Shown: one piece after another, positions 33,501-42,879 of the stretch | Numbering within the stretch: position 1 is the first letter of the stretch | Layout: each line of letters starts with the position of its first letter | Assembly: GCF_000764535.1 (NCBI RefSeq) | Contig: NZ_CP009571.1 | Location: 868,001-932,000 of the forward strand | Direction of reading: 5' to 3' | DNA: 64,000 bases | Origin: Sphingomonas taxi | GTDB taxonomy: Bacteria; Pseudomonadota; Alphaproteobacteria; Sphingomonadales; Sphingomonadaceae | Program-made: the position numbers and the translations under genes | Notes under the pieces: generated by a model | Seen by the model: only the letters and a program-made list of their open reading frames with translations | Told to the model about the DNA's origin: nothing | Databases searched by the model: none

Positions 33501-36500
33501 TCACGTCGCGCTCACCCGGCCGGTGCGCTGGAGCTTGCCCCAGCCGACCATCGGGCCGCGCAGCGCCTGGGCTATCGCCTTCAGCACGACGTAATACATG
33601 ATCTGGCGATAGCCGATCCGTTGCGGGATCAGCAGCCAGAGCAGGCGCCATTTCTCGCGGCGTTCGAGCGCGAAGGCGATCGTCGCGGCGAGCAGGTCGA
33701 TCGCGGTGAACACCAGCCAGAAGCCGAGCATCGTATAGACGTCGTGGCTGGTCTGCGCCCAGCCGTGCGCCTGGATGTCGAGATAGGTGACGAAGAAGCT
33801 GACGAGCAGCGCCAGATCGATGATCGGGCTGATCGCGGCGAGCAGGATCTGGAAGACGATCGCCTGCGGCAGGCCGACCCAGCCGAGCCCGCGCGGGGCA
33901 CTGCGGCCGATCGCCGAGCGATGCTTCCACAGGCATTGCAGCGTGCCGAACGCCCAGCGGAACCGCTGCTTGGCGAGCGCGCGGAACGTCTCGGGCGCCT
34001 CGGTCCAGGCGATCGCATATTGGTCATATTGCACGCGCCAGCCGGCGCGCTGGATCGCGATGGTGAGGTCCTGATCCTCCGCCAGCGTGTCGTGCGGATA
34101 GCCGCCCACCGCGCGGATCGCCGCCAGCCGCCACGCGCCGACCGCGCCGGGTACGACGGTGATCGCGTTCAGGCGGGCGAAGGCGCGGCGTTCGAGGTTC
34201 TGCGCGGTGATATATTCGAGCGCCTGCCATTTGGTGACGAGGTTGACCCGGTTGCCGACCTTGGCGTTGCCGGCGACCGCGCCAAGCTGCGGATCGTCGA
34301 ACCAGCGCGCGAGGCGGGCGATCGTCGTCGGCTCGAACTGGGTGTCGGCGTCGAGCGCGATGACGATCTCGCCCTTGGCCAGCTCCAGTCCGGTGTTGAG
34401 CGCGCGCGCCTTGCCGCCATTCTCCAGCGTCAGCAGGCGGACGCGGGGATCGTCGGCGAAGGTGGCGGCGACGATCGCGGAGGTCGCATCCTTCGAACCG
34501 TCGTCGATCACGATCACCTCGATCCGCACGTCGGTGGAGGCGAGCACGCCGCGCACCGCGCGTTCGATGACGCGCTCCTCGTTATAGGCGGGGATGAGCA
34601 CGGTGACGAAGCGGTCGGGGTCGATGCGCGGGAAGACGGTGCGCCCCTCGCGCCGCGCCTGGATCAGCGCCAGCGCGGAGAGCGCCAGTGCGCGCAGGAT
34701 GCCGATCGCGATCGCGATCGCGAACAGCCAGCGCAGGCCGATCGCCATCGCGCCGAGCATGGTGAACAGGCCGAGATCGACATTGGCGGCGAGCTGGTCG
34801 CTGGCGCTGATCGGCGGCATCGCGGCATGGCGCGACAGGCCGGCGAGCGTCGACACCGGCACGAACTGATAGCCGAGCGCGCGCAGCCGATCGATGATCA
34901 CCGGCAACGCCGCGACCGTCTCGGCGCGATTGCCGCCGGCGTCGTGGAGCAGGATGACGTTGCGGCTGCAATCCGCATCCGAATCCTCGTCGCAATGGTC
35001 GGGGCCGCTGGTCACCCGGGCGATGGTGGCGTCGATGATCTGCTGGACGCCCGGCCGCTTCCAGTCGCCGGGATCGACGTGCAGGCCGACCGAGACGTAG
35101 CCGCGTTCCTGCGCCTGCAGAGCCGGCTCGATCTCGTCCGCGGTGGAGGGTTCGGCGTCGCCGAAATAGGGCGCGCGGAAGAAGCGCAGCGAATGGCCGG
35201 TGAACGCCTGGAACAGGCGCTGCGTCGCGTTGAGCTCGAACCACACCTGCCCCGGCGAGACGGTGGCGAGGTTCGGGTGGGTATAGGTGTGGCTGCCGAT
35301 CTCATGCCCCTCGGCGACCATCCGCTGGAGCAGCGAACGCTGCGTCAGCGCATTCTCGCCGACGATGAAGAAGGTGGCGGCGACGTGCTTCTGCTTGAGC
35401 ACGTCGAGGATCTGCGGCGTCCAGGTGCGATCGGGACCGTCGTCGAAGGTCAGCGCGAGCTGGGTCTTGCGATAGCCGGTACGATCGACCTCATAGGCCT
35501 TGGGCAGGCGATCGAAGCGCACGTCGGTGATCGCGCCACCCGGCCCCGCCACCGCATGGCGCGCGCCGGGCACGGGGGTGGCGGCGATCTTGAGGATCTC
35601 GCCCGCGCCCTCGATGTCGACGTTGGTGCCGGCGGGGATGGCGTCGATCGCCGAGGGCGGCGGCAAGGTGCGGTGATCGCGGCCGAACAGCGACCACAGG
35701 CCCGGGTCCTCCGAGCCCAGCCGCCACAAAGCGACGCTGCCGACGCCGGCGCGGTGCAGCATCTCGATCTGGTTATAGGCGGAGGCGGCGTCGAGCAGCC
35801 AGACGACGTGGCGGGTGCCGCCCTCGCTATAGGCGAAGCTGCTGTTGCCGCTGGCGCGATCGAAGGCGGGCATCGTCCCCGAATCGCGCGCCGCCTGCCA
35901 CGCCTCCTCGACGCCGAGCGGGTCGCCGCTGCCGTCGTGCCAGTCATAGGCGTAGGAGCCGATCGCGACGACGAGCTTGGCGGCGGGGATGCCGCGCGCC
36001 GCATTGGCGACGGTCTCGGCGAACCAATGCTGCGAGGCGATCGGACCGGCGGGGCCGCTCGTCTCGTGCTCGTCATAGGCCATCAGGAAGATCTTGTCGG
36101 TGACCCGGGCGTAGGCGGGCAGGTTCCAGTCGGGATTGGCGACCGGCGCGGCGATCGACACACTCCAGCCACGCGGCGCGAAGCGGCGCTGCGCCTCGCC
36201 GAGGAAGGTGCGATAATTCGCCTGCGCGCTTGCCGGCAGGTCCTCGAGATCGAAGAAGGCGCCGCCGGCGCCGTTCGCCGCCAGCCACGGAATCAGCCGG
36301 TCGAGAAAGGCCGCGCGCGCTTTCGGGTCGGCGAGCAGCGCGGCGGTGCCGGCGCCGTCCCAGGTGCCGTTGGTCGCATTCTGGATCATCGGGATGACGA
36401 CCGGGCGATGCACGGCGCGGTTGAGGATGGCGCGGCCGGCGGTGTCGCGGAACACGGTGAGGTGATGATCGGCGCCGGTGACCGAGACCCAGCCGGGGAT

Positions 36501-36869
36501 CACCCAGTCGAGCTGTTCGACATGGCGTTCGAGGCTGGCGGCGCTCGACGGGTCCCAGGGGGTGTGGAAGGCGATGGCGAGGTTGGGGTTGGCCGCCGCA
36601 TCCTTGCCCCGGCCGGTGCCGAGCAGCTCGCCGGCGTAATAATTGAGGCCACGCTTGGCGCGACGGATGACGCCGTGCGGGGGGGCGAGCCGGCGCAGCA
36701 CCGGGCGCTCGACGTCCACCGGCAGCAGCGGCGCCGCGGGGACGGCGCCGATCGACACCGCGAACACCGCGACCGCGAGGATGACCAGCACGACGAACGC
36801 GAGGACGCCGAGCGTGAAGCGCCGCTTGCGCCGCCCGCTGGCGTCATAGAACACGGGATGTTGAGACAT
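33501..36869 (-). CDS. trifunctional GH18-like / polysaccharide deacetylase / glycosyltransferase 2 membrane protein
   Basis: 1122 residues joining three enzyme modules. Basic tail and one membrane helix (residues ~15-40); GH18-like domain ~75-400 with GGAFFDLEDLP at 203-213 as catalytic block; NodB-type deacetylase ~470-670 with TFDDGPD (474-480) and metal His527/His531 in GSHTYTH; second membrane region ~690-735; processive GT2 ~752-990 with IPAYNEE, DDG, DAD (840-842), EDQD (931-934) and QRFRW (968-972); C-terminal helices. The combination suggests synthesis of an N-acetylated glycan with deacetylation and trimming at the membrane. The polymer is unknown. Start chosen for GGGAAG ribosome site. 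Confidence 0.88.
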   Translation of the reverse strand: MSQHPVFYDASGRRKRRFTLGVLAFVVLVILAVAVFAVSIGAVPAAPLLPVDVERPVLRRLAPPHGVIRRAKRGLNYYAGELLGTGRGKDAAANPNLAIAFHTPWDPSSAASLERHVEQLDWVIPGWVSVTGADHHLTVFRDTAGRAILNRAVHRPVVIPMIQNATNGTWDGAGTAALLADPKARAAFLDRLIPWLAANGAGGAFFDLEDLPASAQANYRTFLGEAQRRFAPRGWSVSIAAPVANPDWNLPAYARVTDKIFLMAYDEHETSGPAGPIASQHWFAETVANAARGIPAAKLVVAIGSYAYDWHDGSGDPLGVEEAWQAARDSGTMPAFDRASGNSSFAYSEGGTRHVVWLLDAASAYNQIEMLHRAGVGSVALWRLGSEDPGLWSLFGRDHRTLPPPSAIDAIPAGTNVDIEGAGEILKIAATPVPGARHAVAGPGGAITDVRFDRLPKAYEVDRTGYRKTQLALTFDDGPDRTWTPQILDVLKQKHVAATFFIVGENALTQRSLLQRMVAEGHEIGSHTYTHPNLATVSPGQVWFELNATQRLFQAFTGHSLRFFRAPYFGDAEPSTADEIEPALQAQERGYVSVGLHVDPGDWKRPGVQQIIDATIARVTSGPDHCDEDSDADCSRNVILLHDAGGNRAETVAALPVIIDRLRALGYQFVPVSTLAGLSRHAAMPPISASDQLAANVDLGLFTMLGAMAIGLRWLFAIAIAIGILRALALSALALIQARREGRTVFPRIDPDRFVTVLIPAYNEERVIERAVRGVLASTDVRIEVIVIDDGSKDATSAIVAATFADDPRVRLLTLENGGKARALNTGLELAKGEIVIALDADTQFEPTTIARLARWFDDPQLGAVAGNAKVGNRVNLVTKWQALEYITAQNLERRAFARLNAITVVPGAVGAWRLAAIRAVGGYPHDTLAEDQDLTIAIQRAGWRVQYDQYAIAWTEAPETFRALAKQRFRWAFGTLQCLWKHRSAIGRSAPRGLGWVGLPQAIVFQILLAAISPIIDLALLVSFFVTYLDIQAHGWAQTSHDVYTMLGFWLVFTAIDLLAATIAFALERREKWRLLWLLIPQRIGYRQIMYYVVLKAIAQALRGPMVGWGKLQRTGRVSAT

Positions 36870-37065
36870 GATACGGCACTTCCCCCCCGCCCCACATGCG
36901 CCAGACCGGGTGCCGCTATCAAGACGCGCCGATGACAAAGCCGTCACGGGCGGCGATCATGCGCGGTGCAGGGGTCGACGTTCGGTCAAACTCCTCCCCT
37001 CTGGCGAGCAGGGCTATTGCATGTGGCTATGTTGATGGGGCTCGATCGGTTTCCACATGAGATTC

Positions 37066-37170
37066 GTCACCCCGGACTGGTTCCGGGGTCCACCGGGCCG
37101 AAAGGGAATGTCGTCGAATACAGCCTTTCTCCTCGCCGCAGGGTGGACCCCGGAACCAGTCCGGGGTGAC
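37066..37170. repeat. long-hairpin repeat, family A copy 3
   Basis: Arms GTCACCCCGGACTGGTTCC and complement. Flanks on both sides (GCATGTGGCTATG..GATCGGTTTCC; GGGGTGGGTTTGGAAAACG) match copy 1 at 17.3 kb read in reverse, so the conserved unit is nearer 190 bp. Confidence 0.8.
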
Positions 37171-37188
37171 GGGGTGGGTTTGGAAAAC

Positions 37189-37232
37189 GGCGGGCTCACA
37201 CGAACCTTTATATGTGAGCGTCTTACCCCGCC
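37189..37232 (-). terminator. terminator after the quinone reductase gene
   Basis: On the minus strand GGCGGGG..GCTCACA pairs with TGTGAGCCCGCC, followed by GTTTTCC. Inner 7 bp GCTCACA/TGTGAGC is perfect. Confidence 0.55.
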
Positions 37233-37274
37233 GAGGGGAGCAATTCCGCTCGGATCCCCCTCGTCGATGCGGCG

Positions 37275-38261
37275 CTATCGGTGCGGCACGACCAGCACCG
37301 TGCTGCCGTGCGTGTCGCCGGCTTCGAGCGCGCGATGCGCGTCGGCGGCCTGTTCGAGCGCGAAGCGCTGGCCGATGTGCGGGCGGATCGCGCCGCGGCG
37401 CAGCATCGCGAAGACGCGGTCGACGCCGGCGCGGCGCTCCTCGGCGGTGACGTAATAGTCGAACAGCGTCGGGCGGGTGACGAACAGCGAGCCCTTGGCG
37501 GCGAGCGTGCCGAGCGCGACGCCGGTGACCGGCCCGCCGGCATTGCCGTAACTGACGATCAGCCCGCGCCGTGCGGTGGCGGCGAGCGTCGCGTCCCACG
37601 TCGCCTTGCCGACGCCGTCGAAGACCACCGCGACGCCATCGCCGTCGGTCAGCGCGCGGACCCGCGCGGCGACATCCTCGTCGCGGTGGAGGATGACGCG
37701 GTCGGCACCGGCGGCACGTGCGTGCTCGGCCTTGTCGGCACTGCCCGCGGTGCCGATCACCGTCGCGCCGATCGCCTTCAGCCAGCCGACCAGCAGCTGG
37801 CCGACGCCGCCGGCCGCCGCCCAGACCAGCACTGTCTGCCCGGGCTGCACCCGCGCGCAGCGATCGGCCAGGCATTCGGTGGTGCAGCCCTTGAGCAGCA
37901 ACGCCGCCGCGGTCTCGTCGTCGACGTCGTCGGGCAGGTGGAGAAGCTGCTGCGCGGCGACGTTGCGCGCGGTGGCGTACGCGCCGCGCGCCGGTCCGAA
38001 GGTGCCGACGCGATCGCCGACCGCAAAGCCCTCGACGCCGTCGCCGACCGCCTCGACCACGCCCGCCGCCTCGCTGCCGAGGCCGGCGGGCAGCTCGACC
38101 GGATAGACGCCGCTGCGGTGATAGGTATCGATATAGTTGAGGCCGACCGCGTGGTGGCGCATCCGCACCTCGCCGGGGGCGGGCGGCGGCAGGTCGGCGT
38201 CGACCCATTCGATCACCTCGGGCCCGCCGGTGCGGGTGATGCGTGCTACGCGTTCGCTCAT
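37275..38261 (-). CDS. quinone oxidoreductase, zinc-independent MDR family
   Basis: 328 residues of the medium-chain reductase superfamily, close to QOR (qorA). N-terminal VARITRTGGPEVIEWVDAD, VGLNYIDTYHRSGVYP, and the nucleotide-binding AAAGGVGQLLVGWLKAIGA; the structural/catalytic zinc ligands of alcohol dehydrogenases are absent. NADPH-dependent reduction of quinones is the expected role. AAGGAGG sits 6 bp before the ATG at 38261. Stands alone with a terminator. Confidence 0.88.
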   Translation of the reverse strand: MSERVARITRTGGPEVIEWVDADLPPPAPGEVRMRHHAVGLNYIDTYHRSGVYPVELPAGLGSEAAGVVEAVGDGVEGFAVGDRVGTFGPARGAYATARNVAAQQLLHLPDDVDDETAAALLLKGCTTECLADRCARVQPGQTVLVWAAAGGVGQLLVGWLKAIGATVIGTAGSADKAEHARAAGADRVILHRDEDVAARVRALTDGDGVAVVFDGVGKATWDATLAATARRGLIVSYGNAGGPVTGVALGTLAAKGSLFVTRPTLFDYYVTAEERRAGVDRVFAMLRRGAIRPHIGQRFALEQAADAHRALEAGDTHGSTVLVVPHR

Positions 38262-38317
38262 CTCATCCTCCTTCGTCCACGCCTTCCGAACCGTCCGGCC
38301 GGCGCGGGGTTGCACGC

Positions 38318-38989
38318 TCAGCGCGGCACGGCGAACCAGATCGTGTGCATCGCGCCCTTGCCGTTGCTGCGCGCGCGGACGGTGACCTCGTCGACGGCGA
38401 AGCCGCCCTCGCGCAGGCGGCGGGCGAAGGCGGCGTCCTTCGCGGCGGACCATATGGCGAGAACCCCGCCGGGGGTCAGCGCCGCGCGCGCCGCGGCGAG
38501 GCCGCGTGCCGCATACAGCCGGTCGTTGGCGGCGCGGACCAGCCCGTCGGGGCCGTTGTCGACGTCGAGCAGGATCGCGTCATAGGTCCGCGGCGTCGCG
38601 GCGATCACCTCGGCGACATCGGCGAAGGTGACGGCGACGCGCGGATCGTCGAGACAGCCGGCGGTCAGCGCCGCCATCGGCCCGCGCGCCCAGTCGACGA
38701 TCTGCGGCACGAGTTCGGCGACGGTGACCCGCGCCTGCGGGCCGAGCGCGGCGAGCGCGGCGCGCAGCGTGAAGCCCATGCCATAGCCGCCGACGAGCAG
38801 ATGCGGCGCGGCCCGGCCGGCGAGCCGGTCGATCGTCATCGTCGCCAGCGCCTCTTCGGAGCCGCTCATCCGGCTGTTCATCAGCTCGTTGCGGTCGAGC
38901 ACGATCATATAGTCGCCGCCGCGGCGGAACAGGCGCAGCGGCTCGCCGCCGGGGACCGGGGCGGTGTCGATCAATTCGCGTGGCGTCAT
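38318..38989 (-). CDS. spermidine synthase-like methyltransferase-fold protein
   Basis: 223 residues. The glycine-rich nucleotide fold reads LLVGGYGMGFTLRAAL, followed by acidic VAELVPQIVDWARG and the DxDNGP block ILLDVDNGPDGL, as in spermidine synthase-like proteins. The gatekeeping and Asp motifs of true spermidine synthase are incomplete, so a polyamine role is unproven. The ATG at 38989 follows AGGAG; longer frames add an Arg-rich stretch. Divergent from the DUF6481 gene. Confidence 0.65.
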   Translation of the reverse strand: MTPRELIDTAPVPGGEPLRLFRRGGDYMIVLDRNELMNSRMSGSEEALATMTIDRLAGRAAPHLLVGGYGMGFTLRAALAALGPQARVTVAELVPQIVDWARGPMAALTAGCLDDPRVAVTFADVAEVIAATPRTYDAILLDVDNGPDGLVRAANDRLYAARGLAAARAALTPGGVLAIWSAAKDAAFARRLREGGFAVDEVTVRARSNGKGAMHTIWFAVPR

Positions 38990-39154
38990 GCCGGCTCGCT
39001 CCTGCTGCGCACAAAGCGCGCCTCTACCGCGACGATCGGCGCACCGCGATGGGCGTTTTTGCAGAATCGGGCGTTTTGCTTTAACGGGCGTCGCCGAGAC
39101 GGCGTGCCTGCTGCGCGCCGTCCATATCGAATCGACAGGATCATCACGCCCCAC

Positions 39155-39505
39155 ATGTCAGCCTACAAGCCCCAGACGTTCCAAGAGCGCGCCGCGCTGT
39201 CCGCCCAAGCCAAGCAGGCGGCGTTGGAGAAGCTGCGCGCCAAGCCGCCGCTCGACCCGGCCGTGGTGGCCGCCCGCGTCGCCGCCGCCGAAGCCAAGGA
39301 AGCCGCGCTCGCGAAGGCGCGCGCCGACAAGCAGGCCGCGCGCGAACAGGCGATCGCGGAGAAGAAGGCCGCTGCCGAAGCCGCCGCGCTCGCAGCCGCC
39401 GAGGCCGCCGCGAAGGCCAAGCCCAAGATGCCGACCGAGGCCGAGATGAAGGCAGCGCGCGACGCCCGCTACGCCGCCCGCAAGCAGCGCGCGGGGAAGA
39501 AGTAA
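39155..39505 (+). CDS. DUF6481-like Ala/Lys-rich protein
   Basis: 116 residues, highly helical and alanine-rich (AEAAALAAAEAAAKAKPK), with N-terminal YKPQTFQERAALSAQAKQ and C-terminal MKAARDARYAARKQRAGKK. Basic and charged overall, likely coiled coil. It resembles the sphingomonad DUF6481 family; function unknown. A strong terminator follows within 40 bp. Confidence 0.65.
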   Translation: MSAYKPQTFQERAALSAQAKQAALEKLRAKPPLDPAVVAARVAAAEAKEAALAKARADKQAAREQAIAEKKAAAEAAALAAAEAAAKAKPKMPTEAEMKAARDARYAARKQRAGKK

Positions 39506-39541
39506 GGTCGCTTCGACAACCAGCGCGTTCGACATACGAAA

Positions 39542-39573
39542 GGGGCCGGCGAAAAACCGCCGGCCCCTTTTTT
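39542..39573 (+). terminator. rho-independent terminator
   Basis: Perfect 9 bp GGGGCCGGC / GCCGGCCCC stem with an 8 nt A-rich loop and TTTTTT. The clearest terminator in the window. Confidence 0.92.
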
Positions 39574-39621
39574 GCATCCTATCGCAACATCGTCTCCGAC
39601 GAGTGACCGACCACTACGGTC

Positions 39622-42600
39622 CTAGAATTTCACGTTCGCCGCGGCGCGGAAATAGCGCCCGAGAATGCCCGAGAAGTATTGGGTTGTCCCACCGCCAGCC
39701 GGTGACGGATAGGGCGGCGCGCGGTCGAAGACGTTGTCGACGATGAAGCGCAGACCAAACTGCTGGTTCACCTTCACACCCACCGTCGTGTTGAATACCG
39801 TCCAGGCCCCGACGCCGCGAATGTCGCGGGAATTGGCCGCCTCGTCGATATCGAAGGCACCCTTGCCGATATATCGGCCCTGGAAGAGCAGATTGAAATT
39901 ATCGCTGTCGTAGGTGAGGTTCGCCGTACCCGAGTGACGCGGATAGCCGACTTCGCCAGCGGTGTGATCGATGTCGCCGGTGCCGACCTGCGTTTCCAGC
40001 TTGTCGCGGTAGAAATAATTGGTCGATAGACCGACGACGCCGCCGTTCGTCAGACCGATCCGTTCAAGCGGCAGGCGATAGGCTGCGGTCACGGTCAGGC
40101 CGGCCATCTTGTAGGACGCCGCATTGTAATAGCCTTCCCGGATCGTCGTCAGCTGGCCGTCAGCGTCACGATCGAACGTGCCGCAAAATTCGTTCGGATA
40201 GCCCGGCGAATCATAGCAGGCGTTGAGCAGTGACGCACCGTCGAGCGAGGTGATCGCGTTCTTCAGCTTGATGTCCACCCAATCGACCGCGAGCGAGAAG
40301 CCACGGACGAACTGCGGCTGGAAGATTGCACCGACGGTCCAACTGTCGGCGGTCTCGTTTTGCAACGCCGGATTGCCCGCGATCGTCACCGGAATGGTGA
40401 AGTTGCTGAAATTCGAGTCGAACGTCGCGGTATTGATCCCGGCCGCGGCGCAATTGGCGGCGCGTACCGACGGATTGGGGCCGCTACCGACATAGCGGGC
40501 ATCGCAAGGATCGTTGCCCACATCGAACGCGCGTGACGTCGGATTGAACACCTCGGTGATCGCCGGCGAGCGGATCGACCGGGTAAAATTGCCCCGGAAA
40601 GTCAGATCGCGGAAGAAGCCGAGGCGGCCGCCCGCGGTCCAGGTGAGATCACCACCCGACAGCGAATTGTCGACGTACCGTGCCGCGCCGTCGAACTCGA
40701 GCGTCTTGAGCCACGACAAGGCATTCTTGCTCGAGACGAAGGGCACGACCAATTCGCCGAAGACTTCGTCGGTATTATATTTGCCGGCGATCGGGTCGAT
40801 CGGAATGGTCCGGCCGAACTGCTGCTTGGTACCGTCGGCGAGCGTCTCGCCGGCGTAATAGGTACCCGGATCGAACCGCGTCTTCTCTTCGCGATGCTCG
40901 TAGCCCGCCGAGATGCTGACGTCGTTGCCGAACAACGTGAACACCGGACCATTGATATTGGCGTTAAACACATATTGTTCGTTGACCGAACGCGGCGTGG
41001 CGATCGCGAAGATATAGTCGCGTGCTGCCTGGCTCGCCTGCCCGACACCGAAGATGTTCAGCGGCGCGCAGGTGCTGTTGAGCGTCGCGATATTGGCGTT
41101 CACGGCGCCGGGGCGACAGGTGATATTACCCGAGGCGTCACGCACCGCGTCGATCGCATTGGCGAAATTCTGCTGGACGAGCTCATAGTTGCGGCCGGTG
41201 GTCTGCGAACGGCCGTAGACGCCCGAGACTTCCCACTTGAAATCGTGACCGCCAACGTCGAGTGCGCCGTCGAATCCGGCGACGAACCGATAGGTTTCGA
41301 CCGTCGCCTGCGACCGTCCGGTGGTCAGATCCGAGAGCGCGCGACCCACGTAGAATTGCTGCTGGCCGGGCGCGAGATTGGCGGCGATCGTCGCGCGATC
41401 GGCCGTCGACAGATACGGGTTGTTGATGTTGACGAGCAGGTTGCCGTCGGGGGTGCCGGCATCGTCGAACAGCGCCGTATTATAGTTGGGCTGGTCGATC
41501 AGGTTGACGCCCTTGGCGTGGACATACCAACCCTCGCCGAAGAAGCGGATGTTGTCCGTCAGCTGATAGCTCGCCTGCACGCTGCCGATATAGCGTTCGG
41601 AGTTGGTGAGCAGATTCGACTGCGCGGGCAAATCGTAGCCGTTGCCGCCGCTGCTGATATAGCCCTGACGGAGCACGGTTCCGAGATCGAGCGGCACCAG
41701 CGTGCCATTCGGCCCGAACTGCTGTAGCTGACCCGCAGCATTTCGGATGCCCGAACTTGACGCGAGATAATCGTCCTCACTGAACGGCACGCCGCCGCTG
41801 GTGAAGGCGCTGTAACGCTGCGACGGATAGAGCAGACGGGCGAATTGCGAATTGGCGGAGGCGGGGGGCGTGCCGAAGAAATTGCCGGCGGCGGTAATCG
41901 CGCGATCGCTGGCAGTCAGACCGGTGACTTTGTTATACTCGCCCGAGATCGTGATATTGCCGCGTCCTCCCGCGAAGTTCTTGCCGGCGAGCAGGCTTAG
42001 GCGGTTGTCAGGGGCATCGTCGTGATCGGACAGGCCGGTCTGCGCCTCGAGGTTCAGGCCTTCGAAATTGCGCTTGAGGATGATGTTGACGGTGCCGGCG
42101 ATCGCGTCGGACCCGTAGATCGGTGCGCCGCCGATCGCGACCGTCTCGATCCGCTCGACCAGGGTCGAGGGGATGTTGTTGAGGTCGACCTGCGTACCGG
42201 CGGATACTGGACCAAAAATGCTGGCGGTGTTCGACGAGACGAAACGGCGGCCATTGACCAGCACCAGCGTACGCTGCGTACCGAGACCGAAGAAGTCGAC
42301 GAAGGTCTGCGCCGGGCCGAAGGACGATTGCGCGCCGACTCCGCTGTTGCCCGGTGGGCCGAAGGCGGGAAGCTCGGTCAGTGCCTGACCGACGTTGGTA
42401 TAGCCGCGGTTCTGGATCTGCGCCGCGCCGATCACCTGCGTCGGCTGCAACGTGTCGAATTCGGGCCGCGCAATGCGCGAGCCGGTGACGACGATATCAG
42501 CGCCTCCGGCCTGATCCGGCGCTGCCGGCGCCCCCGTCGTCTGGGCGACGCCAGTCTGATCCTGGCCAGGGTCCTGCGCGGCGACGTCGGCGGGTTGGGT

Positions 42601-42705
42601 CGGCGCTGGCGTGGCCGTCTGCGCGGCAGCCGGGCTGGCAAATCCTGCGAGAGCGAGCACGCTTGCGCCCAACAGAGCATGCGACCGGGAAGCACGGAAG
42701 ATCAT
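39622..42705 (-). CDS. TonB-dependent receptor (Oar-like, large)
   Basis: 1027 residues. Signal peptide with ASPAAAQ cleavage, a long Gln/Pro/Thr/Ala linker, TonB box-like ADIVVTGSRI, plug domain (GYTNVGQALTELPAFG, LVLVNGRRFV, GGAPIYGSDAIAGTVNIILKRNFEG) and a large beta-barrel ending with AAANVKF. This sub-type of sphingomonad receptors often imports glycans or peptides; the substrate is unknown. Codon use is slightly less GC-biased than neighbours. AGGGG precedes the ATG. Confidence 0.9.
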   Translation of the reverse strand: MIFRASRSHALLGASVLALAGFASPAAAQTATPAPTQPADVAAQDPGQDQTGVAQTTGAPAAPDQAGGADIVVTGSRIARPEFDTLQPTQVIGAAQIQNRGYTNVGQALTELPAFGPPGNSGVGAQSSFGPAQTFVDFFGLGTQRTLVLVNGRRFVSSNTASIFGPVSAGTQVDLNNIPSTLVERIETVAIGGAPIYGSDAIAGTVNIILKRNFEGLNLEAQTGLSDHDDAPDNRLSLLAGKNFAGGRGNITISGEYNKVTGLTASDRAITAAGNFFGTPPASANSQFARLLYPSQRYSAFTSGGVPFSEDDYLASSSGIRNAAGQLQQFGPNGTLVPLDLGTVLRQGYISSGGNGYDLPAQSNLLTNSERYIGSVQASYQLTDNIRFFGEGWYVHAKGVNLIDQPNYNTALFDDAGTPDGNLLVNINNPYLSTADRATIAANLAPGQQQFYVGRALSDLTTGRSQATVETYRFVAGFDGALDVGGHDFKWEVSGVYGRSQTTGRNYELVQQNFANAIDAVRDASGNITCRPGAVNANIATLNSTCAPLNIFGVGQASQAARDYIFAIATPRSVNEQYVFNANINGPVFTLFGNDVSISAGYEHREEKTRFDPGTYYAGETLADGTKQQFGRTIPIDPIAGKYNTDEVFGELVVPFVSSKNALSWLKTLEFDGAARYVDNSLSGGDLTWTAGGRLGFFRDLTFRGNFTRSIRSPAITEVFNPTSRAFDVGNDPCDARYVGSGPNPSVRAANCAAAGINTATFDSNFSNFTIPVTIAGNPALQNETADSWTVGAIFQPQFVRGFSLAVDWVDIKLKNAITSLDGASLLNACYDSPGYPNEFCGTFDRDADGQLTTIREGYYNAASYKMAGLTVTAAYRLPLERIGLTNGGVVGLSTNYFYRDKLETQVGTGDIDHTAGEVGYPRHSGTANLTYDSDNFNLLFQGRYIGKGAFDIDEAANSRDIRGVGAWTVFNTTVGVKVNQQFGLRFIVDNVFDRAPPYPSPAGGGTTQYFSGILGRYFRAAANVKF

Positions 42706-42879
42706 CTAACAGCCCCTGAACAAAGAATTTTTTAGCTCAACGCCGCTGTTAGGTTCAGGACTCTCGATGGGTCAATCTGGCTGACCAACATAACTCAAAA
42801 TGTTTCTGAATGTTGCGCAAATGCTACAGTTCGATGAATAGCCCGAGGCCCAGCGAGGAAGACCGCTGCCGCAACGAGC
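42706..42879. other. 174 bp AT-richer leader of the TonB receptor
   Basis: Contains the receptor promoter region; AT-rich (TTTTTTAGCTCAACG and AACATAACTCAAAATG). No riboswitch motif recognised. Confidence 0.4.

Larger units (their letters stand above)
36870..37274. other. 405 bp gene-free region
   Basis: Contains the promoter side of the large glycosyltransferase gene, the third family A repeat (37066-37170) with homologous flanks, and a terminator for the quinone reductase gene. No credible coding sequence. Confidence 0.75.

Noticed and set aside
33621..36935. Very long plus-strand open frame (over 1,100 codons) opposite the trifunctional gene
   Set aside because: It is the antisense of a gene with clear motifs; the translation is Arg/Asp/Gly/His-rich with no domain. 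Typical of stop-poor GC-rich DNA.
42706..42879. Cobalamin-type riboswitch before the large TonB receptor
   Set aside because: No conserved box sequence was seen in the short AT-rich leader.
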